Under the pieces are notes generated by a model that did no database searches, was not told where the DNA came from, and was given only the letters and a program-made list of their open reading frames with translations. The position numbers were made by a program, and so were the translations under genes. Positions 10,301 to 20,447 of a stretch of 64,000 nt of DNA are shown in pieces. Every line of letters starts with the position of its first letter. Position 1 is the first letter of the stretch. This DNA comes from Mycolicibacter engbaekii (GTDB taxonomy: Bacteria > Actinomycetota > Actinomycetes > Mycobacteriales > Mycobacteriaceae), in NCBI RefSeq assembly GCF_002101585.1, contig NZ_LQOT01000031.1, positions 124,001 to 188,000 of the forward strand, written 5' to 3'.

Positions 10301-10788
10301 TCGCCGCCGGCCCCGCCGTCGCCGAACATGCCGGCCGCTCCGCCGTTGCCGCCGACCAGGCCCGCCTCGATCTGGTCGAAGCCGTCACCGCCGTCGCCGA
10401 ACCAGAGGCCGCCGGCGCCGCCGTCGGGGTTCTCCGCCGTCCCGTCCAGGCCGTTGCCGATCACGTAGGCGCCCAGCAGCTGGTTGATGCCGTTGTTGAT
10501 CTGTTCGCCGAACGGGCTGGTGATCCAGGCCTGCATCGATGCGTGCAGCGGTTCGTAGAACAGCTCGTCGAACCAGTCCGCGGAATCGAATGCGGTGGTG
10601 GTGTCGGCAGCCACCCCGGTGTCCGGGGTGAACCAGTCGATCAGCCAGTCGAAGTCCAGGCCGTCGGCGTGTGCCGACGGGGCGACCGGGGCCAGCCCGA
10701 AGCCCAGGAAAGTCCCCACTGCCGCTCCGGCGCCCACCAGGCGCCGGCGGACTGATTTTGACTTTCGCGCCGTGCCCTGACCACTCAT
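7381..10788 (-). CDS. Secreted PGRS-repeat protein with C-terminal aspartic protease domain (PecA-like)
   Basis: A 1135-residue protein in three parts. Residues 1-41 form a Sec-type signal peptide (twin-basic start, hydrophobic core, APSAHA cleavage region). Residues about 42-110 are a conserved helical segment ([18 protein letters not shown]). Residues about 115-855 are PGRS-type Gly-Gly-Ala/Gly-Gly-Asn repeats. The last 270 residues are a pepsin/retropepsin-like domain with two catalytic aspartates, DTGST (Asp887) and DSGG (Asp1049). This domain is the one in PE_PGRS35/PecA and PE_PGRS16, where PecA is a surface protease that processes PE-type substrates. No N-terminal PE domain is present, so export would not be by the usual ESX-5 route. 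It could also be a non-proteolytic relic, but both Asp motifs are intact. Confidence 0.9.
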   Translation of the reverse strand: MSGQGTARKSKSVRRRLVGAGAAVGTFLGFGLAPVAPSAHADGLDFDWLIDWFTPDTGVAADTTTAFDSADWFDELFYEPLHASMQAWITSPFGEQINNGINQLLGAYVIGNGLDGTAENPDGGAGGLWFGDGGDGFDQIEAGLVGGNGGAAGMFGDGGAGGDGGAGADGGIGGTGGWLMGNGGAGGAGGAGIDDLAGGLGGAGGDAIAWLFGNGGAGGAGGNGAAGLDGAAGLGGGTGGVGGNGGAGGFSAAQYGDGGRGGAGGNGGSGGAGGAGTTGADAILAGGAGGNGGDGMQGGNGGAGGAGGAGGVAAHGVAGLTGVGGNGGNGGAGGTPGDGGAGGHGDASNPNGGRGGDAGAYGAGGLGGDGGAGSVQGAAGANGTFSTVPAGHGGAGGNGFNAVTAGGNGGNGGDGGTGSLHGNGGAGGTGGNGATGADGIAAVNGGNAGHGGNGGAGGAGGNSLGDGHGGAGGAGGQAGDGGRGLDQVYLPPSATLPGSGGNGGTGGAGGAGGSSVSAHGEGTGNGGAGGAGGAGGNGGGNGIAKLDVANNVQYGSGGDGGVGGAGGNGGLGDTGAFGGGDGYHGGNGGAGGSGGAGGSAYVGNPAIGEHGRFGTNGNGGDGGAGGSGGGGGAGGAGNDSAGGTGGNGGNGGAAGDGGSPGSGLYAQPGINRAPVGIGGEGGAGGSAGSGGSGGVGDIGFDGGTGGNGGLGGLGGNGGSAVGTYYAQGSSGGNGGAGGSGGDAGEGGAGGGTGNAGSGGNAGAGGRGGDGGNGGESTLTGTNVHGGAAGDGGDGGAAGAVAAGGAGARGGDGGDGGDGGLGGAVGSNGANGAGGDGGAGSGGAAAGERGGPDGPVNVAIPLYLQSGGISPIVYISINGGPPVPVQIDTGSTGLTILNSAVSGNIGDVKLAGSASYAGLGGASYGYQTYSTTVGFCDKVGDCPDELITQPTGVNVVTSGSNALMTQYFNQYGIVGVLGIGPNNGYAGTSTIISALPGSLNQGVLIDEQTGQVIFGPNPLTPEIAVSGSPYVDTMVSINGGPPVAISTSIDSGGMYGSIPQSLVPILGVGSQVPAGTVISVYTSDGETLLYSYTTSAGTGPWVTSGGAANSGYYPFSVNPVYIDYRPSGYGMTIISR
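8240..10420 (-). repeat. PGRS coding repeats
   Basis: Polymorphic GC-rich repetitive sequence encoding hundreds of GGx triplets within the aspartic-protease protein, organised in imperfect blocks such as GGNGGAGGAGG. It is coding sequence, not a CRISPR array or intergenic satellite; such blocks are recombination- and slippage-prone and often misassembled. Confidence 0.9.
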
Positions 10789-10859
10789 CGCCTCAACGTA
10801 CTAGCTGAGTGATACCTGAGCAAAGGAGAAAAACGGTCTACGTGAGGAAAGAGGGGCGA

Positions 10860-11315
10860 TTAAGCAGCGGATGCCGGGATGAGCTTCACGACGGGTATCG
10901 GGCGGCTTGTCCGGCGCTGGTAGCCGTCGTAGCGATTGGCATTGTTGGCGTTGACGATCCGCCACAGCCGGGCGTAGTCCGGGTCGTCGGGCAGCACCGG
11001 CTGGGCGGTGGCCCGAAGACGTTTCGGCCCGATGTTGAGCTCTACCTCGGGGTGGGCCTTGAGATTGTGGTACCAGCCGGGGGAGCGGGGAGCGCCGCCC
11101 ATCGACGCGACGATCAGATACGCATCGCCGTCGCGAGCGTAGGTAAGGGTTGTGGTGCGTGGCTTCCCCGTCTTGGCGCCGACGGTGTGCAGAAGGAGGT
11201 TGGGCGGCAGGCCCGGCAGCTTATGGCCGATCCAGCCATGGCTTTGCCGGTAGATCAGGTCGTGCAGGCCGAGGACGCGGACGCCCACCTTTTCGATCCA
11301 GGGAAGATGGTCCAT
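10860..11315 (-). CDS. DUF385 / Ddn-type deazaflavin-dependent nitroreductase family protein
   Basis: About 151 residues from ATG 11315 (a GTG at 11318 is equally possible). The sequence shows the split-barrel F420-binding fold of the Ddn family: LLLHTVGAKTGKPRTTTLTY, then YLIVASMGGAPRSPGWYHNL, where the GAPRSPGWYHNL motif contacts F420 phosphate in characterised members. Such proteins reduce quinones or nitroimidazoles with F420H2 at the membrane. It matches Rv1261c. It is the third gene of a tight minus-strand cluster after the aminotransferase and HIT genes, with almost no gap to the HIT stop. Confidence 0.9.
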   Translation of the reverse strand: MDHLPWIEKVGVRVLGLHDLIYRQSHGWIGHKLPGLPPNLLLHTVGAKTGKPRTTTLTYARDGDAYLIVASMGGAPRSPGWYHNLKAHPEVELNIGPKRLRATAQPVLPDDPDYARLWRIVNANNANRYDGYQRRTSRPIPVVKLIPASAA

Positions 11316-11319
11316 CACA

Positions 11320-11757
11320 TCAGTCTGACTGCGCCGACTCGCTGCTCGCCAGTGCGGCTCTCAGTATCGCCCCGGTGCCCTCGCGGTCGCTGTCGCGGCG
11401 CATCAGCAGGCCTTTGGCGAAGGACAGCCGGTCGCCGTTGCGGCGCGGCACCACATGCAGGTGGATATGAAAGACGCTCTGAAAGGCTGCCCGGCCGTCG
11501 TTGATCGCCAGATTGTTTCCGTCGGCGTGCAGGCCGGAGGCCCGCGCGGCCTGGCCGATCCGTTGTCCGACTTTGAGCATGCCGGCCAGGGTGGCGGGCG
11601 GGGTGTCGGTCAGATCCACGAAGTGTTGCTTGGGGACTACCAGGGTGTGGCCGCGGGTGAAGGGCCGGATGTCGAGGAACGCCAGGTACTCGTCGTCTTC
11701 GTAGACGCGCACCGCGGGTGCGTCCCCGGCGACGACGGCGCAGAACACGCAGGACAT
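11320..11757 (-). CDS. HIT-family nucleotide hydrolase/transferase
   Basis: A 145-residue histidine-triad protein from ATG 11757; an in-frame GTG nine nucleotides earlier is possible. The family motif is HIHLHVVP, with the nucleophilic histidine in the middle, and the N-terminal CVFCAVVAGDAPA carries the zinc-type cysteines frequent in HINT proteins. HIT enzymes hydrolyse AMP-lysine or other nucleoside phosphoramidates or dinucleotides. Equivalent to Rv1262c. It sits 18 nt downstream of the aminotransferase gene and directly upstream of the DUF385 gene, consistent with one operon. Confidence 0.92.
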   Translation of the reverse strand: MSCVFCAVVAGDAPAVRVYEDDEYLAFLDIRPFTRGHTLVVPKQHFVDLTDTPPATLAGMLKVGQRIGQAARASGLHADGNNLAINDGRAAFQSVFHIHLHVVPRRNGDRLSFAKGLLMRRDSDREGTGAILRAALASSESAQSD

Positions 11758-11775
11758 GGTGGCCACGTTAGCCCG

Positions 11776-12930
11776 TCATCGTTTCAGCGCACCGGCCATC
11801 GCTTCGATCGCCCGGTCCAGGATGGCTCGGGTGGTCGCGAAGTTCAGCCGGGCGAAGCCCGGGCCGCCGCCGAAGGGGATGCCCGGGCTCAATGCCACCC
11901 GCGCGTCCGCCAGCAAGATCGCGGCCGGCTCGGCCGGCAGCCCCAGTTCCCGGAAATCGACCCAGGCCAGGTAGGTCGCCTCCGGGTGGCTGACCCGCAG
12001 GCCGGGTATCGCCGCGGGCAGCGCCCGGCTGAGGTGATCGCGGTTGGCTCGCAGATACACCAGTAGGGCGTCCAGCCATCCGCCGCCGTGCTGGTAGGCG
12101 GCGATGTTGGCGCGGATGCCGACGGTGGCCGCGCCCATCGTGTTCAGCATGTTGATCCGGTCCCAGGCGTCCGCGTCGCGTTGATTGGACAGCACCACCT
12201 GTGCGCACATCAGGCCGGGCAGGTTCCAGCCTTTGGAGGCCGACATCAGCGTGATGACCGTGTCTGCGGCGGTGGCCGACACCGAGGCGGCGGCGACATG
12301 GGGGCGGTCGTAGACCAGCGGGGCGTGTATCTCGTCGGCGATCACCCGGGCACCGTGGCGCGCGGCAACCTCGACGATGGCGCTGAGTTCGGCGGCGGTG
12401 AAGGCGGTGCCCAGCGGGTTGTTCGGGTTGCACAGGATCAGCGACCCCGCTCCGGCGGCGAACGCCGCGTCCAGGGCCTCCATGTCCATCACATAACGCC
12501 CCGAAGCCTGCTGGTGCATGGGGATTTCCACTCGCTGGCGTCCGGTGACGGTCAGCAGGTCGAAGAACGGCATGTAGGCCGGGACCGGCAGCACCACCGG
12601 GCTCTGCGGTCGGGTGAGGAACTCGATGACCACTTCCATTCCTTTGAGGACATCGGGCACCACGCGCACCCATTCCGGCCGGGCGTCCCAGCCGTAGCGG
12701 TGCCGGCACCACTGCGTGAGAGCCACCGGCAGGGTGTCGGAGTTCAGCACCGGATAGCCGAACTCCTCGTCGGCGATGCAGGCGCGCAGCCCGTCGAGCA
12801 CCGCGGGTGCCGTGGGGAAGTCCATCTCGGCGATCCACAGCGGCAGCACGTCGGGAGGGAAGTGGTTCCACTTGATGGTGTTGCGTGCTCGGAGCCGGTC
12901 GGGGGTCAACGCGTCGAAGACTTCAGCCAC
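11776..12930 (-). CDS. PatB/MalY-type PLP aminotransferase or cystathionine beta-lyase
   Basis: A 384-residue fold-type I PLP enzyme. The PLP-binding lysine is Lys233 in [20 protein letters not shown] (167-174) and [10 protein letters not shown] (199-208) are the other cofactor contacts. The N-terminal [21 protein letters not shown] is characteristic of the MalY/PatB C-S lyase subgroup, which cleaves cystathionine, although members also transaminate. It heads a probable three-gene operon (aminotransferase, HIT, DUF385) and is divergent from the adenylyl cyclase with about 32 bp between. M. tuberculosis, as I recall, has an amidase (amiB2) near this point, so this gene marks a local rearrangement. 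Confidence 0.88.
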   Translation of the reverse strand: MAEVFDALTPDRLRARNTIKWNHFPPDVLPLWIAEMDFPTAPAVLDGLRACIADEEFGYPVLNSDTLPVALTQWCRHRYGWDARPEWVRVVPDVLKGMEVVIEFLTRPQSPVVLPVPAYMPFFDLLTVTGRQRVEIPMHQQASGRYVMDMEALDAAFAAGAGSLILCNPNNPLGTAFTAAELSAIVEVAARHGARVIADEIHAPLVYDRPHVAAASVSATAADTVITLMSASKGWNLPGLMCAQVVLSNQRDADAWDRINMLNTMGAATVGIRANIAAYQHGGGWLDALLVYLRANRDHLSRALPAAIPGLRVSHPEATYLAWVDFRELGLPAEPAAILLADARVALSPGIPFGGGPGFARLNFATTRAILDRAIEAMAGALKR

Positions 12931-12962
12931 CCCGACAGTCTGCCGCGAGATACGTTTGCCAC

Positions 12963-14075
12963 GTGGTTGATCCTGTGATCGAGGAGTTACTGGAGGGGCT
13001 GGAGGGCGCCGCGCGGGCCGAGCGTGCCGAGCTGATCGAATGGCTGTTGGGACAGGGCATCACCGCCGAAGAGATCCGGGCGAGTGTCTCGCCGATGTTG
13101 CTGGCATCGCGGCGGCTGATCGGTGATGACGGCACTTACGTCTCGGCTCGCCAGATCAGTGAGTCCAGTGGGATCACCCTCGAGCAGTTGCAGCGCTTGC
13201 AGCGGGCGGTCGGACTGCCGTGGATGGACGATCCGGATGCCCCGGTGCAGATGAGTGCCGACGCCAGCATCGCCGTGCACGCGCGCCGTTTCATCGAGGC
13301 CGGTATCGACGCCGAGCAGGCCCTGCAAACGGCTCGCGTACTGGCCGACGGCCTGGCGCACACGGCGGAATTCATGCGCTTCACGGTGATGTCGGCCATC
13401 GGCGAACCGGGGGTCACCGAACTGCAGGTGGCGCAGCGGTCCCGCGATCTGGTGGGACGGCTGGCGCCGATGCTGGGCGCGTTCGTCGAAGACATGCTGA
13501 TGATGCAGCTGCGTCATCAGCTCGACATCGACGTGATCACCGCCGGTGAGCGGGTGGCGGGCACCCCGCTGCCGGGGGCCCGGCAGATCACCGTGGCATT
13601 CGCCGACCTGGTCGGGTTCACCCGGCTCGGGGAGATGGTTCCGCCCGAGGAACTGGTGGAGCTTGCCGAGCGGCTGGCCGTGCTGGGACGCGAGATCGCC
13701 GTTCCGCCGGTGCGGTTCATCAAGACCATCGGCGACGCGGTGATGTTCGTCTGTCCCGAGCCGGCGCCGCTGGTCGAGGCGGTGTTGCGGCTGGTCGAGG
13801 AAGCTCAGGCCGACGACACCCTGCCGCGGCTTCGGGCCGGAATCGCCTCCGGAGAGGCGGTGAGCAGGGTCGGGGACTGGTTCGGCAGCCCGGTGAACAC
13901 CGCCAGCCGAATCACCGGGGTGGCCCGGCCGGGGACGGTGTTGGTGGCCGAGCCGGTTCGGGTCGCGCTGGGCGACTCCGAGGACTTCCGGTGGTCGTTC
14001 GCCGGCGGGCGCCGTCTGAAGGGCATCAACGGCCAGGTGAATCTATTTCGGGTGCGCAGCAACACCGAACACTGA
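12963..14075 (+). CDS. Class III adenylyl cyclase with pH-sensing-type N-terminal domain (Rv1264-like)
   Basis: A 370-residue enzyme making cAMP. The GTG at 12963 is chosen since upstream codons run into the divergent aminotransferase gene and the N-terminus then aligns with what I recall of Rv1264. The N-terminal half (about 1-200) is the autoinhibitory domain that makes Rv1264 active only at acidic pH. The catalytic domain follows: metal-binding Asp215 in [12 protein letters not shown], substrate-selecting Lys254 and Asp258 in [10 protein letters not shown], and the transition-state residues Asn312 and Arg316 in VNTASRI. A second metal aspartate is expected at Asp258/259 region by homology. 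All key residues are present, so it should be active as a homodimer. Confidence 0.93.
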   Translation: MVDPVIEELLEGLEGAARAERAELIEWLLGQGITAEEIRASVSPMLLASRRLIGDDGTYVSARQISESSGITLEQLQRLQRAVGLPWMDDPDAPVQMSADASIAVHARRFIEAGIDAEQALQTARVLADGLAHTAEFMRFTVMSAIGEPGVTELQVAQRSRDLVGRLAPMLGAFVEDMLMMQLRHQLDIDVITAGERVAGTPLPGARQITVAFADLVGFTRLGEMVPPEELVELAERLAVLGREIAVPPVRFIKTIGDAVMFVCPEPAPLVEAVLRLVEEAQADDTLPRLRAGIASGEAVSRVGDWFGSPVNTASRITGVARPGTVLVAEPVRVALGDSEDFRWSFAGGRRLKGINGQVNLFRVRSNTEH

Positions 14076-14092
14076 CCGGCGGCGCCGTCACA

Positions 14093-14112
14093 CCGGGGAC
14101 CAACGGCCCCTG
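14093..14112 (+). promoter_or_regulatory. Possible DosR-type box upstream of the Acg-like gene
   Basis: The segment containing GGGACCAACGGCCC matches the core of the 20-bp dormancy-regulator consensus (TTSGGGACTWWAGTCCCSAA) at about 13 of 20 positions, with both GGGAC and GCCC half-sites, but the outer TT/AA are missing. It lies about 58 bp before the start of a gene whose family is often DosR-controlled. Sequence evidence alone is weak. Confidence 0.3.
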
Positions 14113-14169
14113 GCGCGGTCCGGGCCGGGCTGAGAGCCTGGAAGCGGCAGATCTTGTGGGAGGTGGCTG

Positions 14170-15153
14170 ATGCTGAACACGTCGGTGGACTCCGATGTCC
14201 TGACCGAGGCGGTGCGGCTGGCGTGCCGGGCGCCGTCGCTGCACAACAGCCAACCGTGGCGATGGGTTGCCCAGGCGGGGCGCCTGGATCTGTACCTGGA
14301 CCCCAACCGTGCCGTGCACGGCGACCAGTCGGCACGCGAGGCGCTGATCAGCTGCGGCGCCGTGCTCGACCACTTGCGGGTCGCCATGGCCGCGGCCGGC
14401 TGGACTGCCGAGATCGAGCGGTTCCCCGATGCCGCGCAGCCGGAACACCTGGCCTCGGTAGGCTTCACCGCTGCCACCGGCCCGGTCACCGATCTGGATC
14501 GCTATCGCTCCGGCGCGATTCTGGCTCGCCGTACCGATCGGCTGCCGTTCTTGGAGCCGGGCAACTGGGAACCTTTCGAGACGGTGCTGCACGACACGGT
14601 GAGCGCCCCTGTGCGGTTGTACGTCCTGGACGCCGAGGCGCGCGCCACGCTTGCCGAGGCCTCTGAGCTCACCGAGGCGCTGCGGCTCTACGACTCGGCG
14701 TATCACGCCGAACTTGGTTGGTGGACAGCACCGTTCGAGGTTTCGGACGGTATTCCGCAGAGTGCGCTGGTATCGGCAGCTGAAAGTGACCGGGTGGACG
14801 TCGGCCGGGCGTTCCCGGTCACCCACAACCGGGAGCGCCGTCTTCAGGTCGGCGAGGACCAGTCCAGGATCGTGCTGCTGTCAACCGCCGGCGACGAACC
14901 GGAAGACGCGTTGGCCTGCGGCGAGGCGCTGTCGCAGGTGCTGCTGGAAGCCACGATGGCCGGGTTGGCGACGTGCCCGGTAACCCACGTGACGGAGGTC
15001 CCGGCTGCGCGGACGATGCTTGCGGGAGTGGTCGGCGCCGACGACGACCTGCCGCAGGTACTGGTTCGCATCGGTGCGGCGCCGGCACTGGAGACGCCCC
15101 CGGCGCCGACGCCGCGACGTCCGCTGGGCGACGTGTTGGAACGGAAGCTCTGA
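14170..15153 (+). CDS. Acg-like nitroreductase-fold protein
   Basis: A 327-residue protein of the Acg family (Rv2032, Rv3131 and relatives), built of two nitroreductase-like repeats. The opening LTEAVRLACRAPSLHNSQPWRW, where RAPSLHNSQPW is the flavin/phosphate motif, is diagnostic. In Acg the flavin pocket is covered by a lid and the protein has been proposed to sequester FMN rather than reduce substrates. ATG 14170 follows a [15 protein letters not shown] Shine-Dalgarno. Most M. tuberculosis paralogues belong to the DosR dormancy regulon; the possible DosR box upstream would fit. I do not recall one next to the adenylyl cyclase gene in M. tuberculosis. Confidence 0.88.
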   Translation: MLNTSVDSDVLTEAVRLACRAPSLHNSQPWRWVAQAGRLDLYLDPNRAVHGDQSAREALISCGAVLDHLRVAMAAAGWTAEIERFPDAAQPEHLASVGFTAATGPVTDLDRYRSGAILARRTDRLPFLEPGNWEPFETVLHDTVSAPVRLYVLDAEARATLAEASELTEALRLYDSAYHAELGWWTAPFEVSDGIPQSALVSAAESDRVDVGRAFPVTHNRERRLQVGEDQSRIVLLSTAGDEPEDALACGEALSQVLLEATMAGLATCPVTHVTEVPAARTMLAGVVGADDDLPQVLVRIGAAPALETPPAPTPRRPLGDVLERKL

Positions 15154-15169
15154 CGGGGCGAAGGCCCCG
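15154..15169 (+). terminator. Hairpin directly after the Acg-like gene
   Basis: CGGGGC-GAAG-GCCCCG, a 6-bp perfect stem with a tetraloop beginning immediately after the TGA. There is no U-tract, as is common for mycobacterial terminators. The remaining 260 bp to the HNH gene contain no recognisable gene. Confidence 0.45.
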
Positions 15170-15429
15170 GGCATTAGGGCAGGCCCGGACTGACTTGGGA
15201 GCGTCTACACTTTCCGCGCGGCTGGCTTCCACCCACTAGTCCAGCTCTTCGGATTCGGTCATATCCGAGCCTGCTTCGCCGTCGAATCTACGCCGTCTGA
15301 TCGGGGTGGGCAATGGTTGGCCCGCGACTGATTTCCTGTCAGATTGTCACTGTATTCACGTGTGTCACTGTGGTTTTGGTTGTGGAGAATGGCGGGCGGG
15401 TTGTCGGGGGCGCGGGCTAGCATTAGAAC

Positions 15430-16794
15430 ATGCGTTCGAGTAGTCGCGAGGAGATCGTCGAAGCCTTCGACGTGCTCTCTGCGGACCTGGATCGGGCGCT
15501 GGATCTGGACTTCGATGCCCTGACACCGCGGGAATGCCTGGCACTGCTGCAGCGCTGCGAGGCGCTGCGGCGCCGGCTGCCCGCCCTGGAACACCCGATG
15601 GTCAACCGGCTGGCCGCCACCGAGCCCGCCGAACTCGGCGGCAAACCCCGCTGGGTGCTCGCCGACGAACTGCACATCGGCCGCGGTGAGGCCGGGCGTC
15701 GCATCACCGAAGCCGCCGAACTCGGAACCCGGCGCAGCCTCACCGGCGAACCGCTGGAACCGGTGCTGCCCGCGGTGTCAGCCGCGCAACGCTCCGGAAA
15801 GATCGGCCCCGCCCACATCGCAGTGATCCGCGCCTTCTTCAACTACCTACCCAGCGATATCGATGCGGGCACACGGACCCACGCCGAACACCACCTCACC
15901 GAGCTGGCCGCCGCCTACCGGCCCGAGGAGCTGACCAAACTCGCCCAACGCCTCGCCGACTACCTGCACCCCGACGGCAACCACACCGAGGACGACCGCG
16001 CCAGACGCCGCGGCCTGACCCTGGGGCCCCAGGGCCGCGACGGCATGACCCCGATCAAAGGCCACCTCGACCCCCAGGCCCGCGCCACCCTGGATGCCGT
16101 CCTGGCTCGCTGGGCCGCACCGGGCATGTGCAATCCCGCCGATGCGACCGCCTGCACCGCAGGAACCCCCAGTCAAGCCGCCATCGACGCCGACACCCGC
16201 AGCGCCGCCCAGCGCAACCACGACGCCCTGACCGCCATGGGTCGCGCCCTGCTGGCCTCCGGCGAACTCGGCCAACACAACGGATTACCGGCCACCCTGA
16301 TCGTCTCCACCACCCTGGCCGACCTGGAATCCGGCACCGGCAAAGCCCACGCCGGCGGCGGCAGCTGGCTGCCCATGTCCGACGTCATCGCCATGGCGTC
16401 GCACGCCCACCACTACCTGCGCATCTACCAAGGCGCCAAAGAACTCGGGCTGTTTCACACCAAACGCCTGGCCACCCCCGCGCAACGCATCGTGCTGCAC
16501 GCCAAAGAACGCGGCTGCTCACACCCCGGCTGCCCCGTGCCGGGCTACCTCTGCGAAGTCCACCACGACACCGACTACGCCACCACCGGTCGCACCGACA
16601 TCGACGGTCTCACCCTGCGCTGCGGCCCCCACCACCGGCTGATCACCGCCCACGGCTGGAAAACCCGCAAAAACGCCAGCGGCACCACCCAGACCCTGCC
16701 CCCACCGCATCTCGATCACGGCCAACCCCGCACCAACCACTACCACCACCCCGAAAAACTCCTGGAGCACAACGGCGACGACGACGTTCCGTAA
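15430..16794 (+). CDS. DUF222-HNH endonuclease (REP13E12-family protein)
   Basis: A 454-residue protein with an N-terminal DUF222 helical domain (about residues 20-300) and a C-terminal HNH nuclease domain: [21 protein letters not shown] followed by [12 protein letters not shown], giving zinc cysteines and the HH/H catalytic set. This is the protein family encoded by the multicopy REP13E12 repeats of M. tuberculosis and present in tens of copies in many mycobacteria; its function is unknown, although one copy hosts a phage attachment site in M. tuberculosis. It is convergent with the ABC exporter. No flanking terminal inverted repeats or target duplication were found, so I treat it as a gene, not an insertion sequence. 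Confidence 0.9.
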   Translation: MRSSSREEIVEAFDVLSADLDRALDLDFDALTPRECLALLQRCEALRRRLPALEHPMVNRLAATEPAELGGKPRWVLADELHIGRGEAGRRITEAAELGTRRSLTGEPLEPVLPAVSAAQRSGKIGPAHIAVIRAFFNYLPSDIDAGTRTHAEHHLTELAAAYRPEELTKLAQRLADYLHPDGNHTEDDRARRRGLTLGPQGRDGMTPIKGHLDPQARATLDAVLARWAAPGMCNPADATACTAGTPSQAAIDADTRSAAQRNHDALTAMGRALLASGELGQHNGLPATLIVSTTLADLESGTGKAHAGGGSWLPMSDVIAMASHAHHYLRIYQGAKELGLFHTKRLATPAQRIVLHAKERGCSHPGCPVPGYLCEVHHDTDYATTGRTDIDGLTLRCGPHHRLITAHGWKTRKNASGTTQTLPPPHLDHGQPRTNHYHHPEKLLEHNGDDDVP

Positions 16795-16800
16795 GTCCGC

Positions 16801-18702
16801 TCAGCTGCGCTCGGCCATTGCCCAGTAAGCGCCGCGCCGGGCGAGCAGTTCGGCGTGGGTGCCCTGCTCGACGATCCGTCCGGACTGCATCACCAGGATC
16901 AGGTCGGCGTCCCGGATCGTGGAGAGTCGGTGGGCGATGATGAAACTGGTGCGGCCCCGGCGAAGTTCGCGCATCGCGCGCTGGATCAGCAGCTCGGTGC
17001 GGGTGTCCACCGAACTGGTGGCCTCGTCGAGGATCAGCAGTTGCGGCCGGGCCAGAAATGCCCGGGCGATCGTGATCAACTGCTTCTCGCCGGCGCTGAT
17101 GGCCCCGCCGTCGTCGTCGACCCGGGTGCGGTAGCCATGCGGCAAGGCACGGACGAACGGGTCCACATGCGCTGCCCGCGCCGCCTCGATGATCTCCTCG
17201 TCGGTGGCGCCGGGCCGCCCGTAGCCGATGTTGTCGGCAATCGTCCCGGTGAACAGCCAGGTGTCCTGCAGCACCATTCCGATCGACGAGCGCAGCGCGC
17301 AGCGATCCACGGCGGTGATGTCCACGCCATCGATGAGGATCTGGCCGCGGTCCACGTCGTAGAACCGCATCAGCAGATTGACCAGGGTGGTCTTGCCGGC
17401 GCCGGTCGGGCCGACGATCGCGACCGTGCTGCCGGGCGCCACGCTCAGTGACAGGTCCTCGATCACCGGCACGCCGGGCCGGTAGCCGAAGCTGACATCG
17501 CGGAACTCCACCCGGCCGCGCGGGCTCGCGTCGTGCGGTTCGGAGCCGGGGGGCCACAGCGGCACCGGCGGTGCAGGAGGCTCCTCGGGTTCGTCGAGGA
17601 AGGCGAACACCCGCTCGGCGCTGGCGGCCCCGGACTGCAAGGCGTTGAACAGCGCGGCCAGGTTGCCCAGCGGCTGGTTGAACTGGCGCACATAGGCGAT
17701 GAACGCCTGGATGCTGCCCAGCGTGATCTGCCCGGTGGCCACCTGGAAGCCGCCGATCACGGCAACCGCGACGTAGCCGAGGTTGGCGATCAGCCCGGTC
17801 ACCGGCGCGATCAGCCCGGAGAGGAACTGGGCGCCGAACCCGGCCCGGTACAACGCGTCGTTGCACTCGTCGAACCGCTGCTGTGCCCAGTCGCGATGCC
17901 CGAAGGTCCGCACCAGGGTGAAGCCGCTGTAGGTCTCCTCCAGATGGGCGCCCAGCCGGCCGGTTGCGGCCCACTGCGCGGCGTAGAGCCGTTGCGAACG
18001 CCGGGTGATCGCCCGCACCGCCAACAGTGTCACCGGCACGCCCGCCAGGGTGATCACAGCCAGCAGCGGCGAGATGGACAGCATCATCGCCAGCACCACC
18101 AGCACGGTCAGCACCGAGGAGAACAGTTGACTGACCGTCATCGACACCGAGGTCGCGGTGTTGTCCACATCGTTGGTGACCCGGCTCATCAACTCCCCGC
18201 GTCGCTGGGTGTCGAAGTAGCGCAGCGGGAGCCGGTGCAGTTTGTCCTCGACATCGCGGCGCAGCGTCCGCATGGTGCGCTGCAGGATCACGTTGAGCAG
18301 CCGAGCCTGCGCCCACACCGTCAGCGCCGCAACCAGATACAGGCCCACGGCCAGCGCCAGGGTGCGCGCCACCGCGGCGAAGTCGACACCGGCGCCGGGC
18401 ACCACATTCATTCGGTCCAGCATCTCGGCGTAGGCGTCCCGGCCCTGCTGGCGGGCGGCCGCGACGGCCTGCTGCTTGGTGATTCCGGCCGGCAGGCCGC
18501 GACCGAGGATGCCGCTGAACACCAGGTCGGTGGCGTGGCCGAGGATTCGCGGCCCGGCCACGCCGAGGCTGATCCCGGCCAGCGACAGCCCGATCACTCC
18601 GGCGATCAGCCGGCGCTGCGGGCCCATCCGGCGGGCCAGGCGCAGCGCGGTCGGCCAGAACTCCCCGGCCCGCTCGGCGGGATCTGCTGCCGGTGTGGTC
18701 AC
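16801..18702 (-). CDS. ABC exporter half-transporter with canonical catalytic site (Rv1272c-like)
   Basis: A 633-residue type IV ABC exporter subunit: about six membrane helices (residues 30-340) then a nucleotide-binding domain with Walker [10 protein letters not shown], Walker [13 protein letters not shown] with the catalytic glutamate, and switch histidine in IIAHRLST. Its own signature motif is degenerate, ISAGEKQL in place of LSGGQ. It starts at GTG 18702, overlapping the upstream partner's stop as GTGA. Together the two form a heterodimer with one active and one degenerate ATP site. Matches Rv1272c in order and length. Likely a lipid or drug exporter; the substrate is not evident. Confidence 0.92.
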   Translation of the reverse strand: MTTPAADPAERAGEFWPTALRLARRMGPQRRLIAGVIGLSLAGISLGVAGPRILGHATDLVFSGILGRGLPAGITKQQAVAAARQQGRDAYAEMLDRMNVVPGAGVDFAAVARTLALAVGLYLVAALTVWAQARLLNVILQRTMRTLRRDVEDKLHRLPLRYFDTQRRGELMSRVTNDVDNTATSVSMTVSQLFSSVLTVLVVLAMMLSISPLLAVITLAGVPVTLLAVRAITRRSQRLYAAQWAATGRLGAHLEETYSGFTLVRTFGHRDWAQQRFDECNDALYRAGFGAQFLSGLIAPVTGLIANLGYVAVAVIGGFQVATGQITLGSIQAFIAYVRQFNQPLGNLAALFNALQSGAASAERVFAFLDEPEEPPAPPVPLWPPGSEPHDASPRGRVEFRDVSFGYRPGVPVIEDLSLSVAPGSTVAIVGPTGAGKTTLVNLLMRFYDVDRGQILIDGVDITAVDRCALRSSIGMVLQDTWLFTGTIADNIGYGRPGATDEEIIEAARAAHVDPFVRALPHGYRTRVDDDGGAISAGEKQLITIARAFLARPQLLILDEATSSVDTRTELLIQRAMRELRRGRTSFIIAHRLSTIRDADLILVMQSGRIVEQGTHAELLARRGAYWAMAERS

Positions 18703-20447
18703 GAGCCACCGATCCCGGCGGTCACCGTCTGCGACTCGGCGAACTCGGCGTAGGTCGGGCAGTCGGCAAGCAGCTCGTGGTGAGTGCCCGCACCGACCAC
18801 CCGGCCGTCATCGATGACGATCACGTGATCGGCCTCGATGACGGTCGAGATCCGCTGGGCCACGATGATCACCGTCGCCTCGGCGGCCACCTCACGCAAC
18901 GCCGTGCGCACGGCGGCGTCGGTGCGGGTGTCCAGTGCCGAGAACGCGTCGTCGAACAGGTAGATCGGGGGGCGCCGGATCACCGCCCGGGCGATCGCCA
19001 GCCGCTGACGCTGCCCGCCGGACAGATTGATCCCGCCCTGGGCCACCGGCATCGCCAGACCGTCGCGGTGGGCCGCCACGAAGTCGTCGGCGGCGGCCAC
19101 CCGCAGCGCCGCCCACATCTGCTCGTCGCTGACGGTTGCCCCGGCCGGGGCGCCATAGCGCAGGTTGTCGGCGACCGTGCCGGAGAACAGGTGCCCGCGC
19201 TGGGGCACCAGCCCGATCTCCGACCACAGGGCCTCGGGGTCGCGCTCGCGCACATCCACGCCGTCGATGCGCACCGCGCCGTCGGTGACGTCACGCAGCC
19301 GACAGATCAGCGACACCAGGGTCGACTTGCCCGATCCGGTGGAGCCGACCACCGCGGTGGTGGTGCCGGGCAGCGCGGTGAACGACACGTCGTGCAGCAC
19401 CGAGCGATCGGCGCCGGGATAGCGGTAGCCGACGCCGTCGAGCCGGATCTCGCCGGTGTCGGCCGCCGGGGCCACCGGGGTCTCCGGGGCGGTGATGGTC
19501 GGCTCGGTGGACAGCACTTCGGTGATCCGCTCGGCGCAGACCGAGGCGCGGGGCAGGATCGCCAGCACCATGGTGGCCATCAGCACGGCCATCAGGATCT
19601 GCATGAAATAGGACAGGAAGGCGATGAGCGAGCCGACCTGCATCTGGCCGGCGTCGATGCGCAGGGCTCCGAACCAGATCAGGGCGACGCTGGAGGTGTT
19701 GATGATCAGTGTGGTGACCGGCAGCATCAGCACCTGCAGGTTGCCGACCGTCAGCGAGGCTTCCGACAGGGCGGTGTTGGCCTGGGCGAACCGCTGCCGT
19801 TCGGCGGGTTCGCGGGCGAAGGCGCGGATCACCCGGATGCCGGTGAGCTGGTCGCGCAGCACGCGGTTGATGTTGTCGATCAGCATCTGCATGCGGCGGA
19901 ACAGCGGCAGCATCCGCGAGACGATCAGGTAATTGGCCAGCGCCAGCACCGGCACGCTCACCGCCAGCAGCCAGGCCAGGCCGGCGTCCTGGTGAATCGC
20001 CATGATCACCCCGCCGATGCTCATGATCGGGGCGGCGACCAGCGTGGTGGCGCTCAGCTGCACCACCAGCTGGATCTGGCGGACGTCGTTGGTGGTGCGG
20101 GTCAGCAGGGTCGGCGTCCCGAACCGGCTGGTCTCGCGTTCGGAGAACCCGATCACCCGGGTGAACACCGCCCGGCGCAGATCGCGGCCGAAGCCGGCGC
20201 CGGTACGGGCCCCGAAGTAGACCGCGGCGACGGCACACAGCATCTGCAACCCGGTGACCCCCAGCATCACCGCACCCAGCCGGGTGATGACGGCGGTGTC
20301 ACCGCGGACCACGCCGTCGTCGATGATCGTGGCGTTGAGGGTCGGCAGGTACAGCGAGGCCAGCGTGCTGATCAGTTGCAGTGCCATCACCGCCGCGATC
20401 GGCCGGCGGTAGGGCCTGATGTAGCAGCGCAGCAGCGCCAGAAGCAT
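18699..20447 (-). CDS. ABC exporter half-transporter with degenerate catalytic site (Rv1273c-like)
   Basis: A 582-residue subunit from ATG 20447. Transmembrane domain about 1-320, then Walker [10 protein letters not shown] and a canonical signature LSGGQRQR. The Walker B ends FDDAFSALD, with Asp in place of the catalytic Glu, and the switch histidine is replaced by Gln (IIVAQRIST). These changes inactivate its own ATP site, while its intact signature completes the partner's site, as in TM287/288 and BmrCD. It is the first gene of the two-gene operon and is divergent from the lprB-like gene. Same length as my recollection of Rv1273c. Confidence 0.92.
   Translation of the reverse strand: MLLALLRCYIRPYRRPIAAVMALQLISTLASLYLPTLNATIIDDGVVRGDTAVITRLGAVMLGVTGLQMLCAVAAVYFGARTGAGFGRDLRRAVFTRVIGFSERETSRFGTPTLLTRTTNDVRQIQLVVQLSATTLVAAPIMSIGGVIMAIHQDAGLAWLLAVSVPVLALANYLIVSRMLPLFRRMQMLIDNINRVLRDQLTGIRVIRAFAREPAERQRFAQANTALSEASLTVGNLQVLMLPVTTLIINTSSVALIWFGALRIDAGQMQVGSLIAFLSYFMQILMAVLMATMVLAILPRASVCAERITEVLSTEPTITAPETPVAPAADTGEIRLDGVGYRYPGADRSVLHDVSFTALPGTTTAVVGSTGSGKSTLVSLICRLRDVTDGAVRIDGVDVRERDPEALWSEIGLVPQRGHLFSGTVADNLRYGAPAGATVSDEQMWAALRVAAADDFVAAHRDGLAMPVAQGGINLSGGQRQRLAIARAVIRRPPIYLFDDAFSALDTRTDAAVRTALREVAAEATVIIVAQRISTVIEADHVIVIDDGRVVGAGTHHELLADCPTYAEFAESQTVTAGIGGS

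Noticed and set aside
8240..10420. Regularly spaced repeats resembling a CRISPR array
   Set aside because: Repeat and spacer lengths are irregular and the region is one open reading frame; no cas genes.
8197..10755. An 852-codon open frame on the plus strand opposite the PGRS gene
   Set aside because: It is the antisense of GGx repeats, giving Ala/Val-rich monotony with no domain or start signal; GC-rich third positions create such shadows.
15430..16794. HNH gene as an insertion sequence
   Set aside because: No terminal inverted repeats, target duplications or transposase motifs flank it.
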